Position numbers and translations under genes: made by a program. Shown piece after piece: positions 26,854 to 35,257 of a stretch of DNA of 64,000 nucleotides. Source of the stretch: CAVRQM01 sp963822705 (GTDB lineage: Bacteria > Pseudomonadota > Alphaproteobacteria > Acetobacterales > Acetobacteraceae). The stretch spans positions 372,001 to 436,000 of the forward strand of contig CAWGIX010000012.1 of assembly GCA_963822705.1 (NCBI GenBank), in the 5' to 3' direction. Positions within the stretch are counted from its first letter, which is position 1. Every line of letters begins with the position of its first letter. A model generated the notes under the pieces. The model had not been told where the DNA came from and did not search any database. It worked only from the letters and a program-made list of their open reading frames with translations.

Positions 26854-27894
26854 ATGGACCGCGTGACGGATCTGCCGGGTTTTCCGACCGTCGCCTCACC
26901 GCACGAGGACGCACTCTCCGGTTTGGCTGCTCTGGTGGCCGACGACCTGGCCGCCTGCAACCGCACCATCGTCGCGCGGATGCACAGTTCCGTGGCGCTG
27001 ATCCCGCATCTGGCCGCGCATATCGTGGCCGCCGGCGGCAAGCGGCTGCGCCCCCTGCTGACGCTCGCGGCGGCGCGGCTATGCGGCTATCCGCAGGACG
27101 CCTCGGACGAGCGGCACACTAGAATGGCGGCCTGCGTCGAGTTCATACACACGGCCACTCTGCTGCACGACGATGTCGTGGACGAGAGCGTGTTGCGCCG
27201 CGGCCTTGCCAGCGCCAATGCCGTATTCGGCAACAAAGCCTCCGTTCTGGTCGGTGATTTTCTGTTCGCACGGGCGTTCCAATTGATGGTGGAAGACGGA
27301 TCGCTGGATGTGCTGGGGGTACTGTCGGCGGCGGCGGCCACCATAGCCGAAGGCGAGGTGCTGCAACTGACCACGCAGAACGACCTGTCCACGGACGAGG
27401 CGCGCTACCTCGAGGTCGTGCGTGGCAAGACCGCTGCCCTGTTCGAGGCAGCCTGCGAAGTGGGTGCGATCGTCGCCGACGGCCCGGCGTGGCAGCGGGA
27501 CGCCCTGCGTGCGTTCGGCCAGAATCTCGGGGTGGCCTTCCAGCTGGCCGACGATGCGCTGGACTATGCGGCGGATCAGGCGACCCTGGGCAAAACCGTG
27601 GGCGATGATTTCCGTGAGGGCAAGATCACGCTTCCGGTGCTGCTCGCCTACGCGGCTGCGAACAGCGCGGAGCGTGCCTTTTGGCAGCGCACCATCGAAG
27701 CTGGCGAGCAGACCGAGGACGACCTGCAACAGGCGATGGCACTGATCGAGCGGCATGACTGCATCGCATCGACTTTGGCGCGGGCCGACCGGTTTGCCGA
27801 GGATGCCAAGGCTGCGCTCGATCGGTTCCCTGCGCAGCCGCTTCGCAACGGCCTGCTTGCAGTCGCCGACTACACGGTGCGCCGGCACCGCTGA
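26854..27894 (+). CDS. Polyprenyl diphosphate synthase (octaprenyl/decaprenyl type)
   Basis: 346 residues, ATG 26854. Trans-isoprenyl diphosphate synthase: first Asp-rich motif LLHDDVVDESVLRRG, second motif FQLADDALDYAADQ, GGKRLRPLLTLAAARLCG for substrate binding, and KTAALFEAACEVGA. Makes the long isoprenoid tail for ubiquinone, fitting an IspB/DdsA role. A single gene; the UbiH-like gene at 46251 acts in the same pathway. Confidence 0.85.
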   Translation: MDRVTDLPGFPTVASPHEDALSGLAALVADDLAACNRTIVARMHSSVALIPHLAAHIVAAGGKRLRPLLTLAAARLCGYPQDASDERHTRMAACVEFIHTATLLHDDVVDESVLRRGLASANAVFGNKASVLVGDFLFARAFQLMVEDGSLDVLGVLSAAAATIAEGEVLQLTTQNDLSTDEARYLEVVRGKTAALFEAACEVGAIVADGPAWQRDALRAFGQNLGVAFQLADDALDYAADQATLGKTVGDDFREGKITLPVLLAYAAANSAERAFWQRTIEAGEQTEDDLQQAMALIERHDCIASTLARADRFAEDAKAALDRFPAQPLRNGLLAVADYTVRRHR

Positions 27895-27989
27895 CTCCCG
27901 GCCTGCGGCCGGCCGGTCGCTTCGCGCATCCCCGGTAGCCGGGTTGGTGGAACTCCGCTAGCCTCGCCTGAAAGCCAGGGGAGGTACGA

Positions 27990-29237
27990 GTGGCAAAATT
28001 TTGGTGGCTGGCGGCGGCCGCCGGCGCGCTTTGGGCGGCGCAGGCGCAGGCGGCGGAAAAGCTCGTGATCGAGAGCTGGCGAAACGACGACCTGTCGATC
28101 TGGCAGGACAAGATCATTCCGGCCTTCACCAAGCAGCACCCGGACATCCAGGTGACGTTCTCGCCCTCGCCGCCGGCCGAGTACAACGCGGCACTGAACG
28201 CCAAGCTGGACGGCGGCACGGCTGGCGACCTGATCACCTGCCGCCCGTTCGACGCCTCGCTGGCGCTGTACAAGAAGGGGTACCTGACGAGCCTGAACGA
28301 CCTGCCGGGCATGGACAAGTTTTCCGCGACCGCAAAAGCGGGCTGGAGCACGGACGACGGCAAGACCACGTTCTGCGTGCCGATGGCGTCCGTGATCCAC
28401 GGTTTCATTTACAACGTCGATGCTTTCAAAGACGTGGGCGTGCAAGTGCCGAAAACTGAGAGCGAGTTTTTCGCCGTGCTGGACAAAATAAAAGCGTCCG
28501 GCAAGTACATCCCGCTCGATATCGGCACGGCCGATCAGTGGGAAGCGGCGACCATGGGGTTCCAGAACATCGGCCCCGATTTTTGGCACGGCGAAGAAGG
28601 GCGCGCGGCGCTGATCGCCGGGCGGGAGAAATTCACCGACAAGCCGTACGTGGAAGCATTTTCGGAACTGGCCAAGTGGAAACCGTATCTGGCCGACGGC
28701 TACGAGGCGCAAAAATACCCCGACAGCCAGAACCTGTTCACGCTGGGCCGGGCGGCGATCTATCCGGCTGGTTCCTGGGACATTTCCACGTTCCGCAAGG
28801 ACGCGCAGTTCCCGCTCGGCGCGTTTCCGCCGCCGGTGCCGGACGGACAGACCCAGTGCTACATCTCCGACCACCCCGACATCGCCATGGGTGTCAACGC
28901 AAAAAGCACCCACCAGGACGCGGCCAAGACGTTCTTGACCTGGGTGGCGTCGCCGGAATTCGCTTCGATCTACAGCAACGCGTTGCCGGGATTCTTCACG
29001 TTGCAGGATACCCAGGTTCAGTTGTCGGATCCCCTGGCGCAGACTTTTCTGTCTTGGCGGCAGACGTGCAAGGGAACGATGCGCAACAGCTACCAGATTC
29101 TTTCGCGCGGCGAGCCGAATCTGGAAAACCAGTTATGGAACGTGAGCGCGCAAGTTCTGAACGGCACGATGACTCCGGTGGTGGCCGCGCAGACGGTGCA
29201 GAAGGGATTGGATAGCTGGTACAAGCCGGCGCAGTGA
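27990..29237 (+). CDS. Sugar ABC transporter substrate-binding protein (family 1)
   Basis: 415 residues, GTG start with GGGGAGG upstream. Signal peptide LAAAAGALWAAQAQA, then mature LVIESWRNDDLSIWQDKIIP, typical of UgpB/MalE-like family 1 proteins, with FTKQHPDIQVTFSPSP, LTSLNDLPGMDKFSATAKAG and YPAGSWDISTFRKD. Periplasmic capture of a sugar or oligosaccharide. First gene of an operon with two permeases. A REP-like palindrome separates it from the first permease, and no ATPase gene is nearby. Confidence 0.85.
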   Translation: MAKFWWLAAAAGALWAAQAQAAEKLVIESWRNDDLSIWQDKIIPAFTKQHPDIQVTFSPSPPAEYNAALNAKLDGGTAGDLITCRPFDASLALYKKGYLTSLNDLPGMDKFSATAKAGWSTDDGKTTFCVPMASVIHGFIYNVDAFKDVGVQVPKTESEFFAVLDKIKASGKYIPLDIGTADQWEAATMGFQNIGPDFWHGEEGRAALIAGREKFTDKPYVEAFSELAKWKPYLADGYEAQKYPDSQNLFTLGRAAIYPAGSWDISTFRKDAQFPLGAFPPPVPDGQTQCYISDHPDIAMGVNAKSTHQDAAKTFLTWVASPEFASIYSNALPGFFTLQDTQVQLSDPLAQTFLSWRQTCKGTMRNSYQILSRGEPNLENQLWNVSAQVLNGTMTPVVAAQTVQKGLDSWYKPAQ

Positions 29238-29243
29238 AAGGAC

Positions 29244-29325
29244 CCTCACCCCGGCCCTCTCCCGGAGGGAGAGGGAGAAGACGCTGCACCCTCTCCCGCG
29301 CTTGCGGGAGAGGGCCGGGGTGAGG
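29244..29325. repeat. REP-like inverted pair between binding-protein and permease genes
   Basis: Two copies of a CCTCACCCCGGCCCTCTCCC-type unit in opposite orientation give perfect 21-bp outer arms (29244-29264 and 29305-29325), with smaller hairpins inside. The right-hand unit is identical over 37 bp to the single element at 55228-55264. It can fold into a long stem-loop in the mRNA. Confidence 0.85.
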
Positions 29326-29336
29326 CCCAGCCCCGC

Positions 29337-30257
29337 GTGGTCCCCGGCCGGTCCTATCGCGGCACGATCTTGGTTTTTCTCGCGGCTCCGGTTGCGATCT
29401 ATACCGGCTTCCTGATCCTTCCCATCGCCGACAGCCTGCGGGTGTCGCTGTACGCGCAATCGCCCGGGCAGGCGCCCGCGTTCGTGGGGCTCGGCAACTA
29501 CGAAACTCTGTTCGGCGACCCCAACTGGGCACCGCGTTTTTGGGGGGCGCTGCGCAACAATTTTGTCTTCTTCTGCGTCCACATGCTGGCGCAAAATCCG
29601 ATCGGGCTGCTGTTGGCCGCCCTGCTCAGCGTGCGGCGGCTGGCGTTCCGCGGCGTCTACCGCACGCTGATCTTCACCCCCACCATGCTCTCCGTCGTCA
29701 TCGTCGGCTTCATCTGGCAGTTGCTGCTCTCGCCGCTCTGGGGCGTGGGCCATCGGCTGCTCGGCTCTGTCGGCCTGGGCAGCCTGTTTCGGCCGTTTCT
29801 GGGACTGGAAGGTACCGCGCTGATCACGCTGGCGCTGATCTCGGTGTGGCAGTTCGTGGGCATTCCGCTGATGCTGTTCTACGCCGCGTTGCTGGCGATC
29901 CCCGACGACGTGACCGAGGCCGCCACCATCGACGGCGCCTCGCCGCTGCAGATTTTCTTCCGCGTAAAACTCCCGCTGATCCTGCCCACGGTCGGCATCG
30001 TCTCGATTCTGACCTATGTCGGCAATTTCAACGCGTTCGATCTGGTGTACACCGTCAAGGGCGCGCTGGCAGGCCCGAATTTCTCCACCGATTTGCTGGG
30101 CACGTATTTCTACCGGACGTTCTTCGGTTACCAGTTGCAGCTCGGCAATCCGAACATGGGGGCCACGGTGGCGACGATCATGTTCCTGATCATTCTGGCC
30201 GGCGTCTGCGTCTACCTGTTCGGCATCCAGCGGCGCATCACGCGCTACGAACTGTGA
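29337..30257 (+). CDS. Sugar ABC transporter permease (MalF/UgpA type)
   Basis: 306 residues. GTG 29337 lies 11 nt after the REP-like palindrome, whose GGGGTGAGG end may act as ribosome site. Spans: TILVFLAAPVAIYTGFLILP, FTPTMLSVVIVGFIWQLLLS and others. EAA loop DVTEAATIDGASPLQIFFRV-KLPLI is clear. Inner-membrane partner of the next gene; start and stop overlap it (GTGA). Confidence 0.85.
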   Translation: MVPGRSYRGTILVFLAAPVAIYTGFLILPIADSLRVSLYAQSPGQAPAFVGLGNYETLFGDPNWAPRFWGALRNNFVFFCVHMLAQNPIGLLLAALLSVRRLAFRGVYRTLIFTPTMLSVVIVGFIWQLLLSPLWGVGHRLLGSVGLGSLFRPFLGLEGTALITLALISVWQFVGIPLMLFYAALLAIPDDVTEAATIDGASPLQIFFRVKLPLILPTVGIVSILTYVGNFNAFDLVYTVKGALAGPNFSTDLLGTYFYRTFFGYQLQLGNPNMGATVATIMFLIILAGVCVYLFGIQRRITRYEL

Positions 30258-31087
30258 CGCGCCCTGCCAACCTGCGTCCGGTCGCGGTCCATGCGGTACT
30301 CCTGGCCTATACGCTGCTGGCGTTCATGCCGACCGTGCTGGTGGTGATGAACGCGTTCAAGACCCGCGCCGCCATTTTTGGAGCACCCCTGGCGCCTCCC
30401 TCACCGCAAACCTTCAGCCTGATCGGCTTTGCCGGCGTGCTATCGCGCAGCAATTTTCCGCTGTATTTCACCAACAGCTTTGTCGTCACCGGCGTCTCGC
30501 TGGCGCTGGTCCTGTTGCTGGGGGCGATGGCGGCGTGGGTGCTGTCCGAATACCAGTTCCGCGGCAACCGCCTGCTGGCACTGTATCTGTCGATCGGCAT
30601 CATGATCCCGATCCGGCTGGGATCGGTATCCATCCTGCATATCATGGTGACGCTGGGCCTGGTCAACACGCTGGCCGCTCTGGTGCTGGTCTACGTGGCC
30701 CAGGGCCTGCCGCTGTGCATCTTCATCTTGTCGGAATTCATGGCGCAGATTCCCTCCGGCCTGAAGGATGCCGCGCGGGTCGACGGGTCGAGCGAATCCT
30801 GGATCTTTTTTCGTCTCGTCCTGCCGCTGCTGCGGCCGGTGGTGGCGACGGTGGCGATCTTTACCGCCATTCCGGTGTGGAACGATCTGTGGTTTCCGCT
30901 GATTTTGGCCCCAGGGGAGCGCACGCGCACCATCACCCTCGGCGTGCAAAGCTTTATCGGCCAGTACGTGACGGACTGGAATTCCGTTCTGGCGTCGCTG
31001 TCGATGGCGATCGTGCCGGTGCTGGTGTTCTACCTGCTGCTGTCGCGCCAGCTGATCCGCGGACTTACATCGGGTGCGATCAAGTAA
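30254..31087 (+). CDS. Sugar ABC transporter permease (MalG/UgpE type)
   Basis: 277 residues, GTG start overlapping the previous stop. MalG-like features: PTVLVVMNAFKTRAAIFGAP, NSFVVTGVSLALVLLLGAMA, AAWVLSEYQFRG, and EAA loop SGLKDAARVDGSSESWIFFR. Ends with LSRQLIRGLTSGAIK, typical of the family (GA(V/I)K end). No ATPase follows; the next gene is on the other strand, so this importer probably shares an MsmX/UgpC-type ATPase encoded elsewhere. Confidence 0.85.
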   Translation: MTRPANLRPVAVHAVLLAYTLLAFMPTVLVVMNAFKTRAAIFGAPLAPPSPQTFSLIGFAGVLSRSNFPLYFTNSFVVTGVSLALVLLLGAMAAWVLSEYQFRGNRLLALYLSIGIMIPIRLGSVSILHIMVTLGLVNTLAALVLVYVAQGLPLCIFILSEFMAQIPSGLKDAARVDGSSESWIFFRLVLPLLRPVVATVAIFTAIPVWNDLWFPLILAPGERTRTITLGVQSFIGQYVTDWNSVLASLSMAIVPVLVFYLLLSRQLIRGLTSGAIK

Positions 31088-31090
31088 GGC

Positions 31091-31486
31091 TCAGAGGAAC
31101 CGTCCTCCACGCTGCAGCACCTCGATCTTGTAGCCGTCGGGGTCGGTCAGGAAGAAGAACCGCGCGAACGGTTTTCCGCCTCGCTGCATGTCGCGCAGCG
31201 GGCCGGGGGTGATGCCCTCCCGCTCCATGCGCGCGTGCTCGGCATCAAGGTCGCCCACCGACACCGCAAGATGCCCGTATCCGTCGCCGAGCTGATACGG
31301 TTCGCCGTGGCCATCATTCACAGTCAATTCCAGTTCAAACGTCAACTCGGGGTTGCGCAGATAGAGCAGGGTAAAACCGTCGAACGCGATCCGCTCGAAC
31401 ACCTCCAGCCCGAGCGCCCGACGATAGAACGAGAGCGAACGCTGTTCGTCGAGCACGCGGATCATGGAGTGGATCGGCTTGGCCAT
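31091..31486 (-). CDS. VOC-family protein, lactoylglutathione lyase-like
   Basis: 131 residues from ATG 31486. Two beta-alpha-beta-beta-beta modules: IHSMIRVLDEQRSLSFYRRA, ALGLEVFERIAF, LELTVNDG and GYGHLAVSVGDLDAEHARME, then FFLTDPDGYKIEVLQRG. Metal-ligand-type residues (His5, Glu56-region, His~73, Glu~123) are in the glyoxalase I positions. Probably detoxifies methylglyoxal as a glutathione adduct, or is a related VOC enzyme. Convergent with the sugar operon (4-nt gap). Confidence 0.8.
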   Translation of the reverse strand: MAKPIHSMIRVLDEQRSLSFYRRALGLEVFERIAFDGFTLLYLRNPELTFELELTVNDGHGEPYQLGDGYGHLAVSVGDLDAEHARMEREGITPGPLRDMQRGGKPFARFFFLTDPDGYKIEVLQRGGRFL

Positions 31487-31580
31487 ATGCTGTCCTCCAT
31501 CGAACAGGCGCACCGGGTTTATGTCCCAGGGACGAATAGTGCGCGGCCCCCCGACCGGCAAGCAATTGCGGGGCTTGATA

Positions 31581-31622
31581 CGGACGTTTCACCGGCCGTA
31601 ACCTCGCCTGCGGAAACGTCCG
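31581..31622. promoter_or_regulatory. 10-bp inverted repeat before the ribose-type ABC operon
   Basis: CGGACGTTTC (31581-31590) and GAAACGTCCG (31613-31622) form a perfect inverted repeat with a 22-nt spacer; the right arm ends at the ribosome site (GGAG) of the ATPase gene. It could be an operator or an RNA hairpin controlling translation. Confidence 0.45.
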
Positions 31623-31631
31623 GAGATCGCG

Positions 31632-33170
31632 ATGGACCAGGGCGCCGGCACGGCTCTGCTTGCCATGCGCGGGATCGCAAAAAGCTTTGGCGGCGTCCAG
31701 GCGCTGCGTGGCGTCGATTTCGATTTGGCCCCGGGCGAGGTTCACGCCCTGCTCGGCGAGAATGGCGCCGGCAAGTCCACGCTGATGAACATACTTTCCG
31801 GCGTGATTGCGCCTGACGAGGGCAGCATTCTGCTGGACGGCGTGCCGCAGCGTTTCGACAGCCCGCGCCAGGCGCAGGCGGCCGGGATCGTGACCATCTA
31901 TCAGGAGCTCGACCTGGTGCCGGAACTCGATCTGGCGGCCAACCTTTTTCTCGGCCACGAGCGGGTTCGCGGGGGGCTGGCGCTGGACAACCGCGCCATG
32001 CGCAGCGTCGCGCGGGAAAGACTGCACGCGGCGGGTCTGGACATCGACCCGGCGCAGAAGGTGCGGGCGCTGGGCGTGGGCCAGCGGCAGATGGTGGCGA
32101 TCGCCAAAGCGCTGGCGCAGCAGGCCCGCGTGCTGGTGATGGACGAACCGACCGCGGCGCTGAGTGCCGCCGAGGCGCAGCACCTGTTCGAGCTGGTGCG
32201 CTCGCTGCGCGGCCGCGGGGTGGCGGTCGTCTACATATCGCATCGGCTCGAAGAAGTGCCGCAGGTGGCCGACCGCGTGACCGTGCTGCGCGACGGCGTG
32301 ATCGTGGGCCAGGCGCGGCCGAACGCGCCGCAATCCGAATTGATGCGCCTGCTGCTGGGGCGCGACCTCGCGTCCCTGTTCCCGCCGCGAGATACCCGGC
32401 CCGGCCCGGTGCTGCTGCACCTCGCCGACGCCGGCTACGCGCCCTCGGCGCCGCGGGCGGGCTGGCAGGCGCCATCCGGCGTCAGTCTCACGGTTCGCGC
32501 CGGAGAGATCGTGGGTCTGGCGGGCATCATGGGCGCCGGCCGTACCGAGTTGCTGACCTGCCTCTACGGCGCGGCACCATCGGGACGATGGACGGGACGG
32601 GTCGAGATAGATGGCAAAGCCGTGCGCCTCGAGTCCGTCGCGGCGGCGCGGCGCGCCGGCCTCGCACTGGTGACGGACGACCGGCGCGGCAGCGGCCTGA
32701 TGCTGCGCCAGAGCGTCGCGCGAAACGTCGTGCTCGCGATCCTGCGCCGCCTGTCGCCGTTCGGGCTGATGTCGGCGGCGGCCGAAGGCCGGGCCGTCCA
32801 GGCGGCCCTGGACACTTTTGACATCCGCCCCCGCCGGGGCGACCTGCCGGTGGGCAATCTGTCCGGCGGCAACCAGCAAAAGGTGGTCTTTGCCCGCGAA
32901 CTGCTGCATGGCCCCAAATTGTTGCTGCTCGACGAGCCGACGCGGGGCGTGGATGTGGGCGCAAAGGCGGAAATCTACGGCCGAGTGCGCGAGTTGACGA
33001 AGGCGGGTCTGGGCGTCCTCGTCGCCTCCAGCGAGCTGCCGGAACTTTTGGGCCTGTGTGACCGGATCGTGGTCCTGCGGCACGGACGCAGCGTGGCCGA
33101 GTTCGGGACGGACGCCACCGAAGCCGACGTGCTGGACGCGGCGATGCTCGACGAGAGGCAGGCGGCATGA
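31632..33170 (+). CDS. Ribose-type ABC transporter ATPase (double domain, RbsA-like)
   Basis: 512 residues with two fused ABC domains. First: Walker A LLGENGAGKSTLMNILSG, Q-loop TIYQELDLVPELDLA, LGVGQRQMVAIAKAL, Walker B VLVMDEPTAALSAAE. Second: GLAGIMGAGRTELLTCLYGA (diverged Walker A, as usual), LSGGNQQKVVFAREL, LLLLDEPTRGVDVGAKAEIY. Powers uptake of a pentose or related sugar with the following permease and binding protein. ATG 31632; the 3' end overlaps the permease by 4 nt. Confidence 0.9.
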   Translation: MDQGAGTALLAMRGIAKSFGGVQALRGVDFDLAPGEVHALLGENGAGKSTLMNILSGVIAPDEGSILLDGVPQRFDSPRQAQAAGIVTIYQELDLVPELDLAANLFLGHERVRGGLALDNRAMRSVARERLHAAGLDIDPAQKVRALGVGQRQMVAIAKALAQQARVLVMDEPTAALSAAEAQHLFELVRSLRGRGVAVVYISHRLEEVPQVADRVTVLRDGVIVGQARPNAPQSELMRLLLGRDLASLFPPRDTRPGPVLLHLADAGYAPSAPRAGWQAPSGVSLTVRAGEIVGLAGIMGAGRTELLTCLYGAAPSGRWTGRVEIDGKAVRLESVAAARRAGLALVTDDRRGSGLMLRQSVARNVVLAILRRLSPFGLMSAAAEGRAVQAALDTFDIRPRRGDLPVGNLSGGNQQKVVFARELLHGPKLLLLDEPTRGVDVGAKAEIYGRVRELTKAGLGVLVASSELPELLGLCDRIVVLRHGRSVAEFGTDATEADVLDAAMLDERQAA

Positions 33171-34189
33171 ACCCCAAACCGCCGGCCGCGACGCGGCGCG
33201 ACAGGCTGGCGCTGCTGGTTCGCTTCCAAAGCGTTTTCGGCCTGGTGCTGGTGCTCGCCGGCGGCGTCGCGTTCTCGCCGGTGCGGCACGGGCACCTGCT
33301 GTTCCTCGCCCCCGACAACGTCGCCAACATCGTGCGCGCGATTTCCGAAACGGGAATCATCGCGCTCGGCATGACGTTCGTCATCATCACCGCCGGCATC
33401 GACCTGTCCGTGGGCGCGCTGCTCGGACTTTCCAGCGTGCTGGCGGCCACGTTGCTGATGAACTTGGGCGCGGGCATTCTGGTCACCATCGTCGCGGTGC
33501 TGCTCGCGGGCAGCGCGTTCGGCGCCTTGCAGGGGCTGATCATCACGCGATTTCGGCTGGAACCGTTCATCGTCACCTTGGCCGGATTGCAGGTGGCGCG
33601 CGGCCTAGCGTTGGTGGTTTCGGCGAACAAATACATCAACATCAGCTACGGTGACGCGCCGGGCCTGGCACCGCCCGCGTTTGCTGTGCTGGGCGCGCGG
33701 CTGTTCGGCAATGTCGTGCCGGTGGCCACCATCGTCTTTCTGGCGCTGGCTGCGGTCGCGACGTTTCTGCTGAACGTCACGCGATTTGGCCGCTACGTCT
33801 ATGCGGTGGGCGGCAACGAGCGCGCGGCGCGCCTGTCCGGCGTGCCGGTGTCGCGGGTCAAGATCGCGGTGTTCGCGATGACCGGCCTGGCTTCGGCCGC
33901 CGCGGGCATCGTGCATGCCGGCCAGTTCAGTTTCGGCAGCCCGAACGACGGCGCCGGCTACGAGCTGACCGCTATCGCCGCGGTGGTGATCGGCGGCACC
34001 AGCCTGTTCGGCGGCAGCGGCACCATGATCGGCACCATCGCCGGCAGCGTGATGCTGGGCGCGCTGGCCAACATTCTGCAGCTGAACAACGTGAATGCCG
34101 CACTGCAACTGCTGGCGACGGGGGCCATCATCGTGCTCGCCGCCGTGCTACAGGCACTGGTCGGCCGCCGCGATAGCGGTGGACGCTGA
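33167..34189 (+). CDS. Ribose-type ABC transporter permease (RbsC-like)
   Basis: 340 residues, ATG overlapping the ATPase stop. RbsC-type block GIIALGMTFVIITAGIDLSV followed by GALLGLSSVLAATLL is diagnostic, as is GRYVYAVGGNERAARLSGV-PVSRVK and the late GGTSLFGGSGTMIGTIAG. About 8-10 membrane spans. Probably works as a homodimer with the double-domain ATPase. Confidence 0.9.
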   Translation: MNPKPPAATRRDRLALLVRFQSVFGLVLVLAGGVAFSPVRHGHLLFLAPDNVANIVRAISETGIIALGMTFVIITAGIDLSVGALLGLSSVLAATLLMNLGAGILVTIVAVLLAGSAFGALQGLIITRFRLEPFIVTLAGLQVARGLALVVSANKYINISYGDAPGLAPPAFAVLGARLFGNVVPVATIVFLALAAVATFLLNVTRFGRYVYAVGGNERAARLSGVPVSRVKIAVFAMTGLASAAAGIVHAGQFSFGSPNDGAGYELTAIAAVVIGGTSLFGGSGTMIGTIAGSVMLGALANILQLNNVNAALQLLATGAIIVLAAVLQALVGRRDSGGR

Positions 34190-34221
34190 CTGATGATAGG
34201 CTGAACGACAACACAGGGGAG

Positions 34222-35208
34222 ATGACCATGAGGACCAAAACGCTGCTGCTCGCCGCCGCCTGCCTGCCGGCGCTGGGCCTTGCCGCACATGCCGCGCAGC
34301 CGATCTCAAAGAATTGCGGGCCGAATGGAAAGTACGTGATCGGCTTCAGCCAAGCCAACTACGCCGAGCCGTACCGCCAGCACGTGAACAACGATCTGAT
34401 CGCGCGCGCAAAAGCGATTCCGCAGTTCGAGCTGCAGATCGCCGATGGCGCGGGCAACGACAATACGCAGACTTCGCAGGTCGACAATTTCATCACCCAG
34501 CAGGTCGACTTGCTGATGATCTCGCCGTTCGAGGCGGCACCGCTGACGCCGGCGGTCGCGCGCGCGATGAAGGCGGGCATCCCGGTGATCGAACTCGATC
34601 GGGCGACGGTGGGCACGCCCGGAAAGGACTACACGGCGTTCATCGGCGGCGACAACTACAAGATCGCCTACCAGGCAGGCACCTATACCGCGAAAACCCT
34701 GCTGCCCGACGGCGGCGAGGTTGCGGTGATCGAAGGCCTGCCCAGTTCGACCCCGGCGATCGAGCGGCTGAACGGTTTCAAGGACGGCATCAAGCAGAAC
34801 CCCAAAATCAAGCTGGTGGCCGAACAGGCCGGCGACTGGCTGCCGGAGAAGGCCACCACCGAGTTTTCCGCGATGCTGCAGGCGCATCCGGACATCCGCG
34901 TCCTGTATGCGAGCAACGATCTGCAGGCGGCGGGCGGCTATGTTGCCGCCAAGGGCGCCGGCAAGGAGAAGCAGGTGGCCATCATCGGCACAGATGGTCT
35001 GCCGGGACCCTCGGGCGGCATCGCGGCCGTCGCGGACGGGCAGTGGGCGGCGACCTACACGTATCCCACCGGCGCCGAACAGGCGCTGGATATGGCGAAG
35101 AAGATTTTGCTCGACTGCGCCACGGAGGTTCCCGCTTCGGTCTCGGTGCCGACGGTGGCGATCACCAAGGACAATGCAAAGGAGCTGAACTCGACGCTGA
35201 AGTTCTAG
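34222..35208 (+). CDS. Ribose-type ABC transporter substrate-binding protein (RbsB-like)
   Basis: 328 residues, ATG 34222 (GGGGAGATG region) or in-frame ATG 34228. The signal peptide LLLAAACLPALGLAAHA precedes a periplasmic-binding fold of the sugar-binding family: YVIGFSQANYAEPYRQHVNN, QVDLLMISPFEAAPLTPAVA, VIELDRATVGTPGKDYTAFI, GGDNYKIAYQAG and VAIIGTDGLPGPSGGIAAVA. Ligand probably a monosaccharide. Third gene of the operon; a GC hairpin follows. Confidence 0.9.
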   Translation: MTMRTKTLLLAAACLPALGLAAHAAQPISKNCGPNGKYVIGFSQANYAEPYRQHVNNDLIARAKAIPQFELQIADGAGNDNTQTSQVDNFITQQVDLLMISPFEAAPLTPAVARAMKAGIPVIELDRATVGTPGKDYTAFIGGDNYKIAYQAGTYTAKTLLPDGGEVAVIEGLPSSTPAIERLNGFKDGIKQNPKIKLVAEQAGDWLPEKATTEFSAMLQAHPDIRVLYASNDLQAAGGYVAAKGAGKEKQVAIIGTDGLPGPSGGIAAVADGQWAATYTYPTGAEQALDMAKKILLDCATEVPASVSVPTVAITKDNAKELNSTLKF

Positions 35209-35229
35209 ATTCGGCGCCCAATGGCCACG

Positions 35230-35252
35230 CCCCGGGGGCTTGATCCCCGGGG
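35230..35252. terminator. GC hairpin between convergent genes
   Basis: CCCCGGGG (35230-35237) and CCCCGGGG (35245-35252) with a 7-nt loop lie between the convergent binding-protein and acylase genes. It lacks a T run but is well placed as a two-way terminator or insulator. Confidence 0.5.
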
Positions 35253-35257
35253 ATGGT

